The translations under genes and the position numbers were made by a program. 37,819 nucleotides of DNA from an uncultured Flavobacteriaceae bacterium. Lineage in GTDB: Bacteria > Bacteroidota > Bacteroidia > Flavobacteriales > Flavobacteriaceae. The notes beneath the pieces are model-generated. The model was not told the origin of the DNA. It made no database searches and saw only the letters and a list, made by a program, of their open reading frames with translations. Positions 1 through 8,035 of this stretch are shown one piece after another (position 1 is the first letter of the stretch; each line of letters starts with the position of its first letter). The stretch spans positions 1 through 37,819 of the forward strand of contig CANMSB010000040.1 of assembly GCA_947500445.1 (NCBI GenBank). Reading direction: 5' to 3'.

Positions 1-86
1 CTTACATTCATAAAATGTCATATTTTATCGCAGCTAAAAGCTTCATTACGAAGTTCTAATGCATAATCCGGGTTTAACGGTATGGT

Positions 87-455
87 TCATCCTGATTTTG
101 CTTTATGGAGTTCATAACGGACCAGAACCAAAATCAAAACGATCTCTAAAAAAAAGTAACCCAGGCCCAAAAAGGTCATTTTGGTGTAATACCGTAAAAC
201 CAGTCCGGCGGTAAGGACGCAATAAAGGAGGTTGGCCAGTGCAATACCTCTTAGATACCTATGCCATAAGAGCGGTTTTAGCGCAAAACAGGAAAAAGAA
301 TAGAACGCAAATACTATTGCGATCGACCCCAAAACAACTAAAGCGGGCCTCGGCATACCGAATAAGGGTTGAAAGGGAATTAAAATTGTTCCCACTAGTA
401 CCGCGGAGAGTAATGCTCCAATAGCATCTATTAAAAAAGAAGTGTGCCGATCCAT
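87..455 (-). CDS. Small four-helix membrane protein, unknown function
   Basis: The 122-residue product is almost entirely hydrophobic. Four likely transmembrane helices are visible at about residues 8-28, 38-58, 70-90 and 95-113, separated by short loops, and it ends in a basic, hydrophilic tail. There is no signal peptide cleavage site and no catalytic motif. The start follows the unusual opening MDRHTSF and no better ATG lies upstream in frame. I do not recognise the family; such 4-TM proteins are common in flavobacteria. It stands alone: no gene is close on the same strand within the window, and what lies downstream beyond the left edge is not visible. Confidence 0.7.
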   Translation of the reverse strand: MDRHTSFLIDAIGALLSAVLVGTILIPFQPLFGMPRPALVVLGSIAIVFAFYSFSCFALKPLLWHRYLRGIALANLLYCVLTAGLVLRYYTKMTFLGLGYFFLEIVLILVLVRYELHKAKSG

Positions 456-950
456 TCTCCCGAGGTTTTATTACCGGTCGCTTACAAACGGGGTGTCCGT
501 TAGGTAATATAGGGAAATAATGGCATTTATGTAACGGCTACTTTTTACGTTTAATGGCCGACGAAGTACATTGGCCTTTGTCAATTTCTTTTTGCAAACA
601 GTGGTTTTTGGTCTGGCCTGGTCTGGTCTGGTTGGTGAAGTTCTTTTCGTTTTTTATATTTCCTACGCTTTCCGGATTACGTTGATGGCTATGGCCCATT
701 TCACTCTCTTGGATGTGCCTCTTTACATATTCAAAACGTTTGAGAGTGCCCGAACAGATTGTAAAGTTGAAATACGGAATACAGAAAGCGTTGACTCTAC
801 GAAAATGTACCGGGATGCCAAAACCCGGTAGTTCAGTTTAGTTTGTTTTATAGCAGTTTAAAAGCACGACTGTAATTTGGGTAAGTAGTGTCTTATTCAA
901 AATAGTATGCCTATCCAATACTATCGATTTAACCATAAAAAGAAGGAGTT
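456..950. other. Intergenic stretch, no confident gene
   Basis: This interval separates two divergent genes. A TTG-started 86-codon reading frame (571-831, + strand) begins with a hydrophobic stretch, but it has a GTCTG-type tandem run inside it (about 611-635), no recognisable family and a hydrophilic tail that looks random. I do not call it a gene. The purine-rich AGAAGGAG just before position 950 is a plausible ribosome binding site for the following gene. Confidence 0.5.
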
Positions 951-1883
951 ATGAGCACAGTAAAATATTGCCTGAACCGTATATTGATGCTACTGTTGGT
1001 AGTATCCTGTTCCCAAAATATGGAACAGGAACCCATGAAAAAAACAAACGGTAAAGATGAAATACCACCTATTTCGGTGGAACAAGAAGTATTGGATATG
1101 TTGGATGACCTTTCCTTGAATACAACGCATGTCGGCATTGAAAAAGTTCCCTCCATTTATGGAGAGAATCAGAAGGGCTACGTGGTAGAGAAAGATATTT
1201 TCTTGTTGAAGACAGAAATCCAGGATATGCATAAAGCGCACTTGGCGCTAAAAGATAAAAAGCGATCCGTTTTAGGGCGACATTACCGAAGCAGGTTTTT
1301 AGTGGCATTGGGAGCAAATGGCAAAAAGAATCTGAAAGTCTTTGCATTTAAGAACCTGGTTACCGCTGACGGGCAGCTCGGTTTGTCCAAAAGGGAACGT
1401 AGGGCTTTAAGAAGTGCGGTAAACAGATACAATGGGTTAAACAGGTTGGATATTTCGTTTACGGTTAAATTTTCCAATGAGGTAGAAGACTTTCAGGAGG
1501 CGGATATTTGGGTGTTTAACGATCCGTTAAAACCAGAAGATGTAAGTGGTGCCAATGCGAGATTTCCGAAAAGGAACGGGAAGCCGGGAGAGTTTGTTAA
1601 GATTTTTAATTTGAACGGGCTGTCCTTTGGGCGACTGGAGGCGGTTTTGACCCACGAACTTGGGCATACCATAGGATTGCAGCATACCGATTACTATACT
1701 TTGGAAAGTTGTGAGGGTAGGGACGTGAACCTTGCCGATCCAAACCCGTTGAACGGGGTCGCGATTGAAGAAACTCCCGTAGAAACGGACTCTAAATCGA
1801 TAATGCTTAGCTGTTTGGATCCGAATAGGACCACAGGCAAATTGAGTCGGTTCGATAAACGGGCATTACGGGCGCTCTACTGA
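951..1883 (+). CDS. Lipoprotein zinc metalloprotease, M57/metzincin-like
   Basis: Predicted secreted or surface-attached protease of 310 residues. A type II signal peptide ends at VVSC (Cys20), so the mature protein should be lipid-anchored. The zinc-binding metzincin signature HELGHTIGLQH lies at residues 235-245, with His235, His239 and His245 as ligands and Glu236 as the catalytic base. A Met in SIML near residue 287 is a good Met-turn candidate. Residues 150-200 (RRALRSAVNRYNGL and later ADIWVF) match the pattern of the M57 family, in which a helix precedes a beta strand leading to the HExxH helix. An AGAAGGAG ribosome binding site 6-7 bases upstream supports this start. It is a monocistron. 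The substrate is unknown. It could equally be assigned to a related M10/M43-type family; the metalloprotease call itself is secure. Confidence 0.85.
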   Translation: MSTVKYCLNRILMLLLVVSCSQNMEQEPMKKTNGKDEIPPISVEQEVLDMLDDLSLNTTHVGIEKVPSIYGENQKGYVVEKDIFLLKTEIQDMHKAHLALKDKKRSVLGRHYRSRFLVALGANGKKNLKVFAFKNLVTADGQLGLSKRERRALRSAVNRYNGLNRLDISFTVKFSNEVEDFQEADIWVFNDPLKPEDVSGANARFPKRNGKPGEFVKIFNLNGLSFGRLEAVLTHELGHTIGLQHTDYYTLESCEGRDVNLADPNPLNGVAIEETPVETDSKSIMLSCLDPNRTTGKLSRFDKRALRALY

Positions 1884-2021
1884 TTACCGCCGAGCGTTGC
1901 CCCATGGCCAATATATGAGGCTATGCTTGGAATGATACATGGGTGTACTAACAGTGGGTGTTTGCCGGAAAACAAGCGGATATTATCCGAGCCTCTTATC
2001 GGCGCTACAGCTATAACAAAA

Positions 2022-2050
2022 CACATCTTTTGGGTATTCGGAAAGATGTG
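2022..2050. other. 9-bp hairpin in a 372-bp gene-free gap
   Basis: Between two convergent genes (1884-2255) the only clear structure is a perfect inverted repeat CACATCTTT...AAAGATGTG with an 11-nt loop. No U-tract follows directly; a run of six T lies about 40 bases later. It may contribute to 3'-end formation of the upstream protease gene, but it is not a classical terminator. Nothing else is recognisable in the gap. Confidence 0.4.
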
Positions 2051-2255
2051 CGTGGAACATCATCAAGTGGGCTAAAAGCGCTGCTTTTTTAAAGGGGCCC
2101 CCGGAATCACAAAAGGTGTAGAAACTGCACCGTGACAACACTTCTGGATCTACCGGAGACCTACCATTTAAAATGGTTTGGTCTGCAGGTTTTGGTTTTG
2201 CTTTCTTTTGCGCGAATATATTGTTTTATCTTATTTCATTTAAAAAAAGCGCTAA

Positions 2256-4016
2256 TTATTCGTTTAGGTGCAATGCCTTGGCCAATGAAATGCCATCATC
2301 GACCAAATGGGCCACCTTTTGATCATTTGACACTACCGTGTTGAGGTGGTCGGCGATTTCCTTAGCAAAATCGGAGTCGCCACTTTTTATCGCGAGTTCA
2401 AAGAGCTCCACCGGCAACAACCAATCGTTGGGATGTGATGTTTTTATCGCCTCAAATACCTTGTGCCGCGAAATAGTGGTATTGGTCCCTTCCCTAAATT
2501 CCCGAATTTGACGGTAGTATCCCTCCAATTGCCTTTGTTCGGCGGAAGCGGTCGGTTTGATCGTAGTCGAATGGATGTCGTGCGACACCAGGTCAAAACT
2601 ACCAACATCTGCCGGGCCGTTGAATGCCGACACGATACGGACCCCAACGGCCATATTATATAGGCGGTCATGTGATGCGAACAATATCTTGTTTTTGTGG
2701 GTTACCTTGCAATCTTTAAAAGTGATCAGAATGATTTCCCCTTGTAGGTTCCGGGTTCCGGTTACGATTTCCCCTGTTATTTTAATATGTCCCTCGAATT
2801 CAAGGGTAATGGTCTGGCCTTCAAAAATGGCATAGGCCTTCAAATCTCGTGGTCCCATGGCCTCAATGGGAAGGTTGATGCCTTTGAGTCTGCCGAGCGG
2901 TGTTCCAAAGCCATCGAAATGTTGTAAGGTGCCATGCCCTACCAATTCCTTTTCGCGATAGGAAAGTGCCGTTGGGCCTTTCGTTTGCACGAATACCGGT
3001 TCGCCCTCAAAAGAAATGACACGACTGAAGTTCCCTGAAATCTGTAGGCCCGTACTCAATTCGATGGTGCCCAGTTCCTTCGAATCGATAAGTTTTTGTA
3101 CACCGCTAAGTCCGCCTTTGCGCAAGGCCATGGTATTTGCGAACTCCTCCAATACTTGGCTTAGATAAGCGAAGTCGGGAGTAACAAAGAGTTGGGGCTG
3201 GGTTCGGGTAATATCGAAAGGGGTGGCCGCGGCCGCAATGGAGTAGGGCCGTTTTTCCACCTTGTCGGTCATACAGAGGGCACTTTCCCCGATAGAGGAC
3301 AGTAAGCCCGCGCCATAGATTTTGGGGTCGGTCACCGTGCCGATAAGGCCGTATTCCACCGTCCACCAGTGTAGGTTTCGGATCAGGGCCATTTCGCTGG
3401 GCTCCCCCATGTTTTGCTGTAAGGTTTCAATATGTCGCTCGGCTTTTTGGATTTCCCTGGCCGGTGTGCCTTTTGCCTCTTTTATAATGGACAAATGACG
3501 TACCGCTTCATACAGTTCAAAGTCTTTGGCGCTTGAAATGGCCTTGCAACCGATTTCGCCAAAACGCCTTAAATACTCGGCATATTCGGGGTTTGCTATA
3601 ATGGGGGCATGGCCAGCTCCTTCGTGTATGATATCCGGGGCTGGGGTGTATTCGATGTTTTCGAGCTGTCGGATGTCACTGGCAATGACCAGCACGTTAT
3701 AGGCCTGAAACTCCATAAAGGCCGCAGGGGGAATAAAACCGTCTACCGCTACCGCGGCCCAACCAATTTCCTCCAAAATCCGGTTCATACCGTACATGTT
3801 CGGAATATGATCTATGGAAATACCGGTTTTTTGAAGTCCGTTCAGGTAGGAGCTATGGGCCACCGTACTCAAATAGTCTACGTTTTTACGCATAACATAA
3901 CGCCATACCGCCTGGTCGATAGCGGAGTACGCCTCATAGGCCTGCGGCTTGATATACTGTCGCAGGTGTTTGGGCAGTTTGTCCAAAATGGGATTGCTTT
4001 CGTAAGTGGTTTCCAT
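2256..4016 (-). CDS. phhA: Biopterin-dependent aromatic amino acid hydroxylase (phenylalanine 4-monooxygenase type), long form
   Basis: Predicted iron- and tetrahydropterin-dependent enzyme that hydroxylates phenylalanine to tyrosine; tyrosine or tryptophan cannot be excluded as substrate. The iron-binding facial triad is visible: His131 and His136 in PDIIHEGAGHAPIIA, and Glu221 in WWTVEYGLIG. The catalytic domain covers roughly residues 20-310. The protein is 586 residues, about twice the length of typical bacterial PhhA. The extra half (about 320-586) has a beta-rich segment (residues 330-470) followed by a helical tail and matches no domain I know. Long forms of this kind are known from Bacteroidota. 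It is divergent from an Lrp/AsnC regulator, an arrangement that suggests amino-acid-responsive control. No pterin carbinolamine dehydratase is adjacent. Confidence 0.9.
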   Translation of the reverse strand: METTYESNPILDKLPKHLRQYIKPQAYEAYSAIDQAVWRYVMRKNVDYLSTVAHSSYLNGLQKTGISIDHIPNMYGMNRILEEIGWAAVAVDGFIPPAAFMEFQAYNVLVIASDIRQLENIEYTPAPDIIHEGAGHAPIIANPEYAEYLRRFGEIGCKAISSAKDFELYEAVRHLSIIKEAKGTPAREIQKAERHIETLQQNMGEPSEMALIRNLHWWTVEYGLIGTVTDPKIYGAGLLSSIGESALCMTDKVEKRPYSIAAAATPFDITRTQPQLFVTPDFAYLSQVLEEFANTMALRKGGLSGVQKLIDSKELGTIELSTGLQISGNFSRVISFEGEPVFVQTKGPTALSYREKELVGHGTLQHFDGFGTPLGRLKGINLPIEAMGPRDLKAYAIFEGQTITLEFEGHIKITGEIVTGTRNLQGEIILITFKDCKVTHKNKILFASHDRLYNMAVGVRIVSAFNGPADVGSFDLVSHDIHSTTIKPTASAEQRQLEGYYRQIREFREGTNTTISRHKVFEAIKTSHPNDWLLPVELFELAIKSGDSDFAKEIADHLNTVVSNDQKVAHLVDDGISLAKALHLNE

Positions 4017-4219
4017 AAATTAAGCAAAATTGTCTTCCCTGTTCCATTCTAGGAATACGGGTGGGCCATACCAAAATAACGTTGTTTTCCCTAATAAAGG
4101 TATTGCTTATGGAATAAAAAATCGATAAATGCTATTAAAGACCTAATTTTTCCTAATATTAATGCATTTAAAAGGAAAAAGTGTAAATTTATGGAAGGAA
4201 GAAAGTAAAATCAGGAAAA
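4017..4219. promoter_or_regulatory. Divergent phhA/lrp control region with repeated GGAAAAA motifs
   Basis: The AT-rich intergenic region carries an inverted repeat TTTTTCCT (4147-4154) and AGGAAAAA (4173-4180) separated by 18 bp. The same core recurs as TTTTCCCTAATA near 4086 and as AGGAAAAA immediately before the lrp start (about 4213-4219). Lrp/AsnC proteins bind several phased, degenerate inverted repeats, so these are candidate operator sites for autoregulation and for control of phhA. A TAAATTTA just downstream of the inverted repeat (about 4187-4194) resembles a flavobacterial -7 box for lrp. The operator assignment is inference. Confidence 0.45.
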
Positions 4220-4690
4220 ATGACTGCGCAAAAATTGGATGACATCGATCGTAGCATCCTAAAATTACTGGAGGCCGATGCCAAGGTGAACATTAAAGTG
4301 ATTTCCGAACAGCTCGGCATTACCAAAACACCGGTATATGAGCGTATTCGAAGGCTGGAAAAGGAAGGCTATATCAAAGGATATGTGGCCTTGTTGGACC
4401 GGCCAAAAATCGCCAATGCCATCACTGTTTTTAGTTTTGTTTCCTTGGAGGCACAGAAGGGGAAAATGATGGATGCGTTCGCGGAAAGTGTGCAACGCTA
4501 TCCAGAAGTGGTAGAGTGTTTTGTGGTAGGAGGGGAGTTCGATTTTTTATTAAAGATCATTGTTGCCGATCTGGATGCCTACTTTACATTTTCCAAAGAT
4601 AAAATAGCATCCTTGCCACACATCGGTACGGTAAAGAGTGCCTTCGTTTTAAACGAGGCAAAGTACAGTACCTCGTTTCCTTTGGTTTAA
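4220..4690 (+). CDS. Lrp/AsnC family transcriptional regulator
   Basis: A 156-residue regulator with the standard two-domain layout. The N-terminal winged helix-turn-helix (residues 6-55) opens LDDIDRSILKLLEADAK and contains the recognition helix in TKTPVYERIRRLEKEGYI. A C-terminal RAM (AsnC ligand-binding) domain (about 65-150) contains the characteristic V-V-E-C-F-V-V-G-G-E-F-D-F-L-L-K pattern. Such proteins form octameric or hexadecameric assemblies that bind amino acids. The gene is divergent from the aromatic amino acid hydroxylase, which makes phhA the obvious target and an aromatic amino acid a plausible effector; both are inference from context. Length and start are normal for the family. 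Confidence 0.93.
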   Translation: MTAQKLDDIDRSILKLLEADAKVNIKVISEQLGITKTPVYERIRRLEKEGYIKGYVALLDRPKIANAITVFSFVSLEAQKGKMMDAFAESVQRYPEVVECFVVGGEFDFLLKIIVADLDAYFTFSKDKIASLPHIGTVKSAFVLNEAKYSTSFPLV

Positions 4691-4705
4691 TACCAAAAAT
4701 GGTAT
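4690..4705. repeat. Short ATACCA/TGGTAT hairpin at lrp stop codon
   Basis: ATACCA, a 4-nt A loop and TGGTAT form a 6-bp hairpin that begins on the last base of the lrp stop codon. A further AATACCATTT follows at about 4706-4715. The stem sequence is the same as the outer arm of the long palindromic element at 16127-16311 and of the hairpin at 25490-25515. It may be a minimal or collapsed member of that family, or only a weak terminator. Confidence 0.35.
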
Positions 4706-4763
4706 AATACCATTTCCTCCTTAAAATTACCCATTAAAAATTGTCCTCTTCCGTTTATGCCCC

Positions 4764-4792
4764 AAAAAAAATCCCCTCCAAGAAGAGGGGAT
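4764..4792 (-). terminator. Rho-independent terminator of the DUF4136 gene
   Basis: ATCCCCTC/GAGGGGAT pair around a short loop (4771-4792), and on the minus strand the hairpin is followed by a run of eight T. It lies 9 bases past the stop codon of the DUF4136 lipoprotein gene. Confidence 0.85.
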
Positions 4793-4800
4793 GTCGATTT

Positions 4801-5409
4801 CTAATTTACCGCTAGGGCATCCGGCGGATATGCTTTCATGATTTCGGAAACGAACTCACGTATGCGCTGTTCCTTTTTCTCGATTTTTCTAATGTTGTTG
4901 AGCGTTCCCACGCCACGGCCTTGCCATACCAACGATTTTGTTTTGGTGTCGACCAGGTCAATGTATAGCGAGCCCTGGGTATTTGTGCTTACCTGGCTGC
5001 CTCCCCAACCGGGACCCCAGCCCCAGCCAGCGCCCCAACCGGGACCCCAGCCCCAGCCCCAGCCCCAGCCTGCGCCCCAACCCCAACCGCCCCAGCCGCC
5101 CCAGCCGAAGTTGTTGTTGTAGACGTTTACTTGCTCCCGTTCCTTGGTGAAAATACTCACCAACATGTCCGGTTGTTCGGATTTTGTGAAGCCGCGGTTC
5201 GCCATTTCCGTTTCGATCGCTTTTAAGATCCGTTTTTTGTCCAAATCGGATATTTGGGCCTTATCGATGCCCGTTTTATAAAACGCATAGGTCTTATAAG
5301 AAGTAAAATTGGCTTCCCGGTCATAATCGGCCAATACCCGTACCGAAGAACAGGAACTGAGGAACAACATCACGACCATCGGCAATACAAATGTCTTAAG
5401 TGCCTTCAT
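4801..5409 (-). CDS. DUF4136 lipoprotein with Trp/Gly-rich insert
   Basis: A 202-residue envelope lipoprotein. The signal peptide ends in the lipobox LSSC (Cys20). Residues 21-95 (SVRVLADYDREANFTSYKTY and following) and 140-200 (SLYIDLVDTKTKSLVWQGRG) are the two halves of a DUF4136 domain. Between them, residues 101-138 are a low-complexity run of GWG, GWGW and GPGW units, encoded by tandem CCCCAG-type DNA repeats (about 4997-5108) that could expand or contract by slippage. DUF4136 proteins are found in many Gram-negative envelopes, without an assigned function. A dedicated terminator follows. The Trp/Gly segment is likely flexible and aromatic, perhaps surface-interacting; that is inference. 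Confidence 0.9.
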   Translation of the reverse strand: MKALKTFVLPMVVMLFLSSCSSVRVLADYDREANFTSYKTYAFYKTGIDKAQISDLDKKRILKAIETEMANRGFTKSEQPDMLVSIFTKEREQVNVYNNNFGWGGWGGWGWGAGWGWGWGWGPGWGAGWGWGPGWGGSQVSTNTQGSLYIDLVDTKTKSLVWQGRGVGTLNNIRKIEKKEQRIREFVSEIMKAYPPDALAVN

Positions 5410-5479
5410 ATCAATTTTTTTAATAACGTTACGTACTATTTTTCATCTACGGTTAAATCTCAAAAATCATGCCGGAAAA

Positions 5480-5674
<195 letters not shown>

Positions 5675-5882
5675 TCAACTTGGCCCAATTCTTGAACTTT
5701 GTATGGTCAAAAATAGACGATCTGTGTTGATAACGACCGAAAGGGGCGCTTAAAACGTACCTATTATAGGGATTTATGGGGTGTTCGTCGTAAAATGACA
5801 ATTGTTGGAAACTAAAAACGCTTGGTAATCATAGGACCTTCTTTACAATTATCTTTGAAAAGGTCCGTTTAAATGATGTTCT

Positions 5883-6206
5883 ATGATTCTAATATTCAAA
5901 CATCTTTTTTATAGTAACTACGTAGGGCTTTCGGTATGGCCTTTTATCATTTTGAAAGAAGACGCCCTAAAGTCCGATACGGTACTGATCAATCACGAAA
6001 AAATACATTTGAAACAACAACTGGAGTTGTTGGTGGTGCCTTTTTATATCTTGTACTTAACCGAATGGCTGTTACGTTCCTTGTTTTATCTCGACTTTTA
6101 TAAGGGCTATCAGAACATTAGCTTTGAACGCGAGGCGTATTACAACGAACACGACCTTTCTTATCCACAACAACGGCGTTGGTTCAGTTTTATTAAATAT
6201 CTTTAG
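5883..6206 (+). CDS. Minimal membrane protein with HExxH zinc motif
   Basis: A 107-residue protein containing HEKIH at residues 38-42 (His38, Glu39, His42) directly before a hydrophobic helix (about 46-70). After it comes the segment FEREAYYNEHD (residues 81-91), where Glu82 or Glu84 could supply the third ligand, as in gluzincin peptidases. The layout resembles a stripped-down M56/BlaR1-type metallopeptidase core without the usual extra helices. Homologous small proteins appear to occur across flavobacteria without a named function. The gene starts 17 bases upstream of the TTG of the ACC deaminase-like gene and may be cotranscribed with it. The protease function is inferred from the motif only. 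Confidence 0.75.
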   Translation: MILIFKHLFYSNYVGLSVWPFIILKEDALKSDTVLINHEKIHLKQQLELLVVPFYILYLTEWLLRSLFYLDFYKGYQNISFEREAYYNEHDLSYPQQRRWFSFIKYL

Positions 6207-6222
6207 GGCAAGCTACCTTTAG

Positions 6223-7128
6223 TTGAAGACCCGGAACCAGCAAATTCATTTCCCGTTATTGGAACGAAAAAAAGTAACGCTACATGTAAAGCGGGACGAT
6301 TTGATACACCCTTTTGTATCAGGAAATAAATTTCGAAAACTCAAATACAACCTAAAGGAAGCGCAGAAAACGGGGGCGCAAACGTTGTTGACCTTTGGTG
6401 GTGCCTATTCGAACCATATTGCGGCTACCGCTGCGGCGGCAAAGGAAAATGGACTCCATAGTATCGGGGTGGTCCGGGGCGAGGAACTGCAGTGCCGTTG
6501 GCATGATAATCCTACCTTACAATTCGCCGTGCGTCAGGGAATGCAGCTTCATTTCGTTACCAGGCACGCCTACAGGACCAAAACACGGCCCCAATTTTTA
6601 GCGGAACTTGAAAATCGCTTTGGGCCGTTTTATCATATTCCCGAGGGAGGCTCCAACACTTTGGCGGTAAAGGGGTGTGAAGAAATACTGACCGATGCCG
6701 ATGCGGTTTTTGATGTTATTTGTTGCTGTACCGGAACGGGAACTACCTTTGCGGGTATCGTCAATTCGGCCAAAACTACACAACGGTTGATCGGTTTTCC
6801 TGCATTAAAAGGTGATTTTTTAAGGGAAGATATTCGTAAATTTGCCAATAACGGGGACTGGGAGTTGCAAACCGACTTTCATTTTGGCGGCTATGCAAAG
6901 GTCGACGAAGCGTTGATCCATTTCATCAACGATTTTAAAAGAAAGACCGATATTCCGCTAGATGCCGTGTATACCGGAAAAATGTTTTACGGGATCATGC
7001 GCCTGATCGAAGATGATTTTTTTCCGGAAAATACCAAGATATTGGCCATCCATACCGGGGGTCTACAGGGAATAGCGGGAATGAACGCGCTATTGAAAAA
7101 GAAAGGATTACCACAAATAGACATATGA
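6223..7128 (+). CDS. PLP-dependent ACC deaminase/D-cysteine desulfhydrase family enzyme
   Basis: A 301-residue fold type II PLP enzyme. The PLP-binding lysine is Lys36 in FVSGNKFRKLKYNL. GGAYSNH (about residues 66-72) provides the substrate carboxylate pocket and CCCTGTGTTFAG (about 167-178) is the phosphate-binding loop. The family contains 1-aminocyclopropane-1-carboxylate deaminase and D-cysteine desulfhydrase, and the exact substrate cannot be read from the sequence. The start is TTG at 6223: an in-frame TAG lies directly in front of it, so no longer start exists, and homologues begin near this point. The gene overlaps the next one by 4 bases (ATGA), so translation is probably coupled. 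Confidence 0.9.
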   Translation: MKTRNQQIHFPLLERKKVTLHVKRDDLIHPFVSGNKFRKLKYNLKEAQKTGAQTLLTFGGAYSNHIAATAAAAKENGLHSIGVVRGEELQCRWHDNPTLQFAVRQGMQLHFVTRHAYRTKTRPQFLAELENRFGPFYHIPEGGSNTLAVKGCEEILTDADAVFDVICCCTGTGTTFAGIVNSAKTTQRLIGFPALKGDFLREDIRKFANNGDWELQTDFHFGGYAKVDEALIHFINDFKRKTDIPLDAVYTGKMFYGIMRLIEDDFFPENTKILAIHTGGLQGIAGMNALLKKKGLPQIDI

Positions 7129-7955
7129 TACAAAAGGTATTGTTCTGTATTGCTTTGGGAGTAACGCTGGTCGGCTGTAAGATCAAAAAACGGACCACCT
7201 ATGGCAACAACACCCCAAAGGAACAAGTAACGAGCAAACCTGTAAAACAGCCGGTATACGACGATAATGGGTATTACAGCTTGCCGGAGGATACCGGAAA
7301 ATTCGTAGCCTTCCCAATCAATTCCGTAGCGGAATATATCGACACCTTTTCGGAAGTGGCTCAAATGGAAATGAAGGCCTATGGCATTCCTGCGAGCATC
7401 ACATTGGCGCAAGGGCTTTTGGAGAGCGGTTTTGGAAAAGGGGCTTTGGCCATGAAGACCAATAACCATTTTGGTATAAAATGCCATAAAGGATGGGAGG
7501 GCGATCGCGCCTATCATGACGACGATGAGGCCGGCGAGTGTTTTCGCAAATACAATCATCCCATGTACTCCTTTAGGGACCATAGCATATTTCTTTCCGG
7601 GCGGTCGCGTTACGCCTTTTTGTTCGAACTGGACAATGATGATTACAAACGTTGGGCGAAAGGATTGAAGCAGGCCGGTTATGCCACCGATAAGCGGTAT
7701 CCCCAAAAATTGATTTCTTTGATCGAACAGCACAAACTCTATCGGTACGATCGCGGTGTCATTCGGGAAGGATATGGCCAGGTGGTCACCGCCGAACCCT
7801 TAACGCATACCGTAAGCGCTGGTGAAACCCTGTACTCCATTTCCCGAAAGTATAAGGTCGCTATTGAGGATTTGCGACGATTGAACGGTATCTCCGGAAG
7901 TACGATTTCCGTAGGGCAAGAGCTGCTGGTTGCCGCGGCCCGGACCAATAAATGA
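7125..7955 (+). CDS. Glucosaminidase lipoprotein with C-terminal LysM domain
   Basis: Predicted peptidoglycan hydrolase of 276 residues, anchored by a lipobox (LVGC, Cys18). The glucosaminidase domain spans about residues 75-205. It includes the catalytic-region motif ASITLAQGLLESGFGKG, where the Glu is the expected acid, followed by NNHFGIKC and the YSFRDHS and YATDKRYPQKL motifs typical of the N-acetylmuramidase/N-acetylglucosaminidase family. A single LysM module (HTVSAGETLYSISRKY... to VGQELLV) covers about 226-272 and should hold the enzyme on the sacculus. The gene overlaps the preceding PLP-enzyme gene by 4 bases and sits 80 bases before hemL. Confidence 0.93.
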   Translation: MIQKVLFCIALGVTLVGCKIKKRTTYGNNTPKEQVTSKPVKQPVYDDNGYYSLPEDTGKFVAFPINSVAEYIDTFSEVAQMEMKAYGIPASITLAQGLLESGFGKGALAMKTNNHFGIKCHKGWEGDRAYHDDDEAGECFRKYNHPMYSFRDHSIFLSGRSRYAFLFELDNDDYKRWAKGLKQAGYATDKRYPQKLISLIEQHKLYRYDRGVIREGYGQVVTAEPLTHTVSAGETLYSISRKYKVAIEDLRRLNGISGSTISVGQELLVAAARTNK

Positions 7956-8035
7956 TCGGTAACCGGGAATAAAGGGAATCCTTCCAAATTCAAATCTAAA
8001 TACAAAAGCACGGACCCAAATACAATAAAGAACCA

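Noticed and set aside
571-831. 86-codon + strand frame with a hydrophobic N-terminus
   Set aside because: TTG start, tandem GTCTG run inside, random-looking tail and no family; not convincing as a gene.
4838-5150. Pro/Gln-rich + strand frames opposite the Trp/Gly lipoprotein
   Set aside because: Mirror image of the GGCTGG-type repeats on the other strand; no start context or family.
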